DNA from: Alicyclobacillus pomorum DSM 14955
Lineage (GTDB): Bacteria; Bacillota; Bacilli; Alicyclobacillales; Alicyclobacillaceae
Assembly: GCF_000472905.1 (NCBI RefSeq)
Contig: NZ_AXAR01000001.1
Location: forward strand, 140,774-204,773
Length of the DNA stretch: 64,000 bases
Direction of reading: 5' to 3'
Positions 62,651-64,000 of this stretch are shown here, piece after piece (positions within the stretch are counted from its first letter, which is position 1; every line of letters begins with the position of its first letter). The position numbers were made by a program, and so were the translations under genes. Under the pieces are notes generated by a model. It was not told where the DNA came from and made no database searches. It saw only the letters and a program-made list of their open reading frames with translations.

Positions 62651-62818
62651 ATGGAGCTTGAGTTCAACCACATGGTGAACGAGAAGGAGACGTATTGCAC
62701 CTGCCCACATTGTGACGAAGTCTTTCGCATCAGCACACTCAAACTCCAAAGCGGTCTTCCGGTGGCTGAGTGTCCTCATTGTCTGCGTAGGATAGAGTTC
62801 CCCTCTGTCGACGCTTAA
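62651..62818 (+). CDS. Small zinc-ribbon protein, hypothetical
   Basis: A 55-residue protein with two CxxC pairs, CTCPHCDEVF and AECPHCLRRIEF, spaced 20 residues apart, as in zinc ribbons. ATG 62651 follows AAAGGAGG by nine bases, an excellent ribosome site. It could be a regulatory or ribosome-linked metal peptide; the family is not recognised. Confidence 0.78.
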   Translation: MELEFNHMVNEKETYCTCPHCDEVFRISTLKLQSGLPVAECPHCLRRIEFPSVDA

Positions 62819-62950
62819 GCTCTGTTTGCAAAACGAACGGATGGAGGGTGATACGTCCGTCACCCTCCACATTTGACTTTGCCCCGAGAATTCGTAGAAT
62901 GTGTTCAGACGTCCGAACTGTATCGAGGTTACGATGCATTCGATGGACGT

Positions 62951-63157
62951 ATGAATCCCCGGCAAAAAAGAGAAATATCCATCCTTTTGAATGAAAACTC
63001 GTATATTTCCATGAAAGAATTAGCGCGCGTGTTGGCGTGTTCCGAACAACCTAGAAAAATCATGCGTATGTCCGGGGCGGAAAGCGATATAAGTCCCGTT
63101 TTTTCCGAAATCTGCGGAAACACGTGGAGACTTATATTGAGATTTGATACGACATGA
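62951..63157 (+). pseudogene. N-terminal fragment of BglG/MtlR-type PTS regulator
   Basis: The first 35 or so residues, MNPRQKREISILLNENSYIS-MKELARVLACSE, match the first helix-turn-helix of PRD-type transcription activators (ManR/MtlR/LicR group), where SxRTIRxDL should follow. Instead the frame continues with unrelated sequence to a stop at 63157, and no other frame restores the domain. There is no PRD, EIIB or EIIA part. The fragment lies 37 bases before the PTS permease gene, where a regulator of it is expected. It looks like a remnant of a deleted regulator. Confidence 0.6.
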
Positions 63158-63167
63158 TCTAAGTTGA

Positions 63168-63181
63168 TAAAAGCGCTTTAT
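63168..63181 (+). promoter_or_regulatory. Candidate cre site (CcpA)
   Basis: TAAAAGCGCTTTAT matches the catabolite-responsive consensus TGAAAGCGCTTTCA at twelve of fourteen positions, including the full AAAGCGCTTT core. It lies 14 bases before the PTS gene start, where it could act as a roadblock under glucose. Confidence 0.55.
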
Positions 63182-63194
63182 CGAGGGGGCGAAT

Positions 63195-64000
63195 ATGGTG
63201 AAACTTTTGGCCATCACATCTTGTCCAAATGGAATTGCGCATACGTATATGGCGGCCGAAAAGCTCGCCAAGGCCGCCGAGGAATTGGGTATTGAAATGA
63301 AGGTGGAGACGCAAGGTTCCATCGGCGTTGAAAACGAATTGACCGCTGAAGAAATTGCCGCGGCGGATGGCATCATCATTGCCGCGGACAAAACGGTGGA
63401 CAAGTCTCGGTTTGTAGGCAAGCGAGTTCTCGAGGTTCCGGTAGCCGATGGTATCAAGCGCCCACAGGAATTGATTGTTGAGTTTCAAAACGGAACGGTT
63501 CCAGTATATGGACAAGCGTCCCGAGACCATTTGAAGTCTATCGAAGAATTGAAGAAAGAGCGCAAGTCGAAACAGAACCCTATCTACCGGCATTTGATGA
63601 ACGGTGTGTCGTATATGATTCCCTTCGTCGTCGTCGGCGGGTTGTTGATTGCGCTTTCGTTGGGATTTGGCGGTCATCCGACGGCACATGGGATGGCTGT
63701 CACACAGGGCTCTTTCTGGGACCACGTATTGCAGGTTGGTACTGCTTCGTTTACCTTCATGGTGCCCATTCTTGCTGGATTCATCGCCACGAGCATTGCC
63801 GACAGACCTGGACTTGTGCCAGGCATGATTGGCGGGTATATCGCCGCAAACGGAAGTTTCTACGGCAGCACTGCAGGTGCCGGATTTCTCGGCGGCATTG
63901 TGGCAGGTTTCCTTGCAGGGTACGTAGCAAAGTGGATTAAATCCTGGAAAGTGCCGCAGATGATTCAACCTATCATGCCGATTCTTGTCATTCCAATTAT
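63195..64000 (+). CDS. fruA: PTS fructose-type transporter subunit IIBC (3' truncated)
   Basis: The frame is open from ATG 63195 to the window end (268 residues). The N-terminal EIIB domain has the phosphorylated cysteine in SCPNGIAHTYMAAE (Cys10). After a linker, the EIIC membrane domain starts at HLMNGVSYMIPFVVVGGLL, as in fructose-specific permeases. No EIIA domain precedes EIIB. It takes up and phosphorylates fructose or a related hexose. GAGGGGG lies five bases before the start. Confidence 0.93.
   Translation, partial: MVKLLAITSCPNGIAHTYMAAEKLAKAAEELGIEMKVETQGSIGVENELTAEEIAAADGIIIAADKTVDKSRFVGKRVLEVPVADGIKRPQELIVEFQNGTVPVYGQASRDHLKSIEELKKERKSKQNPIYRHLMNGVSYMIPFVVVGGLLIALSLGFGGHPTAHGMAVTQGSFWDHVLQVGTASFTFMVPILAGFIATSIADRPGLVPGMIGGYIAANGSFYGSTAGAGFLGGIVAGFLAGYVAKWIKSWKVPQMIQPIMPILVIPI

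Noticed and set aside
63159..63968. Minus-strand open frame of 269 codons
   Set aside because: The plus strand carries the PTS permease with phosphorylation site and membrane helices; the minus frame is its shadow.
1..64000. CRISPR arrays, transposases, integrases or prophage genes
   Set aside because: No regularly spaced repeats and no recognisable mobile-element proteins were found in any frame of the window.

Overview
The window reads as a chromosome segment of an endospore-forming Bacillota, most like the Alicyclobacillaceae and other Bacilli of moderately high G+C. The evidence is the gene content: a spore protein Tlp, a YjzC-like peptide, coproheme decarboxylase HemQ, an ECF transporter, HisZ with short-form HisG, the cta cytochrome oxidase cluster, a RocD/RocB-like pair, purine-rich ribosome binding sites and many GTG/TTG starts. 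The species is not determinable from the sequence. The first gene (EcfT) and the last gene (PTS EIIBC) run off the window edges.

Layout. 1-9060: end of an ECF transporter (EcfT, S component) with a P1-family peptidase; pheA on the minus strand; nitroreductase; SDR oxidoreductase; MgtC-like protein; tRNA-Gln; an acyl-CoA ligase followed by an MHS-family transporter. 9130-12090 (minus): the serine operon serA-serC, preceded by a promoter, a ZTP-type riboswitch and an overlapping terminator. 12245-13155: a frameshifted patatin-like gene. 13204-18031 (minus): the NAD operon nadC-nadB-nadA plus cysteine desulfurase, with a palindromic operator-like element in its promoter. 18192-30540: mostly single genes, including methyltransferase, lipase-like hydrolase, HAD phosphatase, DUF4931 protein, hemQ-trhO, maf, tlp, an amino-acid permease, a uracil/xanthine-type permease, an MFS transporter and a YaiI-family protein. 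30731-45226: HI0933-family flavoprotein, iron-type alcohol dehydrogenase, PBP2-type transpeptidase, RocB-like M20 peptidase, aconitase, AlaX editing protein, THUMP-type rRNA methyltransferase, TagO/WecA-like transferase. 45687-50862: respiratory oxidase cluster ctaC-ctaD-ctaA-ctaB-ctaE plus a tiny membrane ORF, closed by a terminator. 50890-55572: rocD, yjzC, class I aldolase, ispG, MOSC protein. 55594-62464: the histidine operon hisZGDBHAF-hisIE, with a clear sigma-A promoter and a strong terminator. 62651-64000: a zinc-ribbon peptide, a broken BglG/MtlR-type regulator fragment, a cre-like site and a fructose-type PTS permease.

How genes work together. The serine and NAD operons are compact and carry visible regulatory elements. 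The ZTP riboswitch would couple serine synthesis, the main source of one-carbon units through glycine hydroxymethyltransferase, to the 10-formyl-THF/purine status of the cell. The oxidase operon encodes the catalytic subunits and the two heme A synthesis enzymes. Subunit I has the YSHPxVY signature of the A2 class rather than the GHPEVY of the classical A1 class. The his operon holds every dedicated step except histidinol-phosphate aminotransferase and phosphatase.

Most of the window is ordinary core metabolism. I did not find a clear new multi-gene system. The best leads are the ZTP riboswitch on serA, the paired operator-like/stem element before the alcohol dehydrogenase gene, the tiny ORF closing the oxidase operon, the competing small ORFs after hisIE, and two decaying genes (patatin and PTS regulator).
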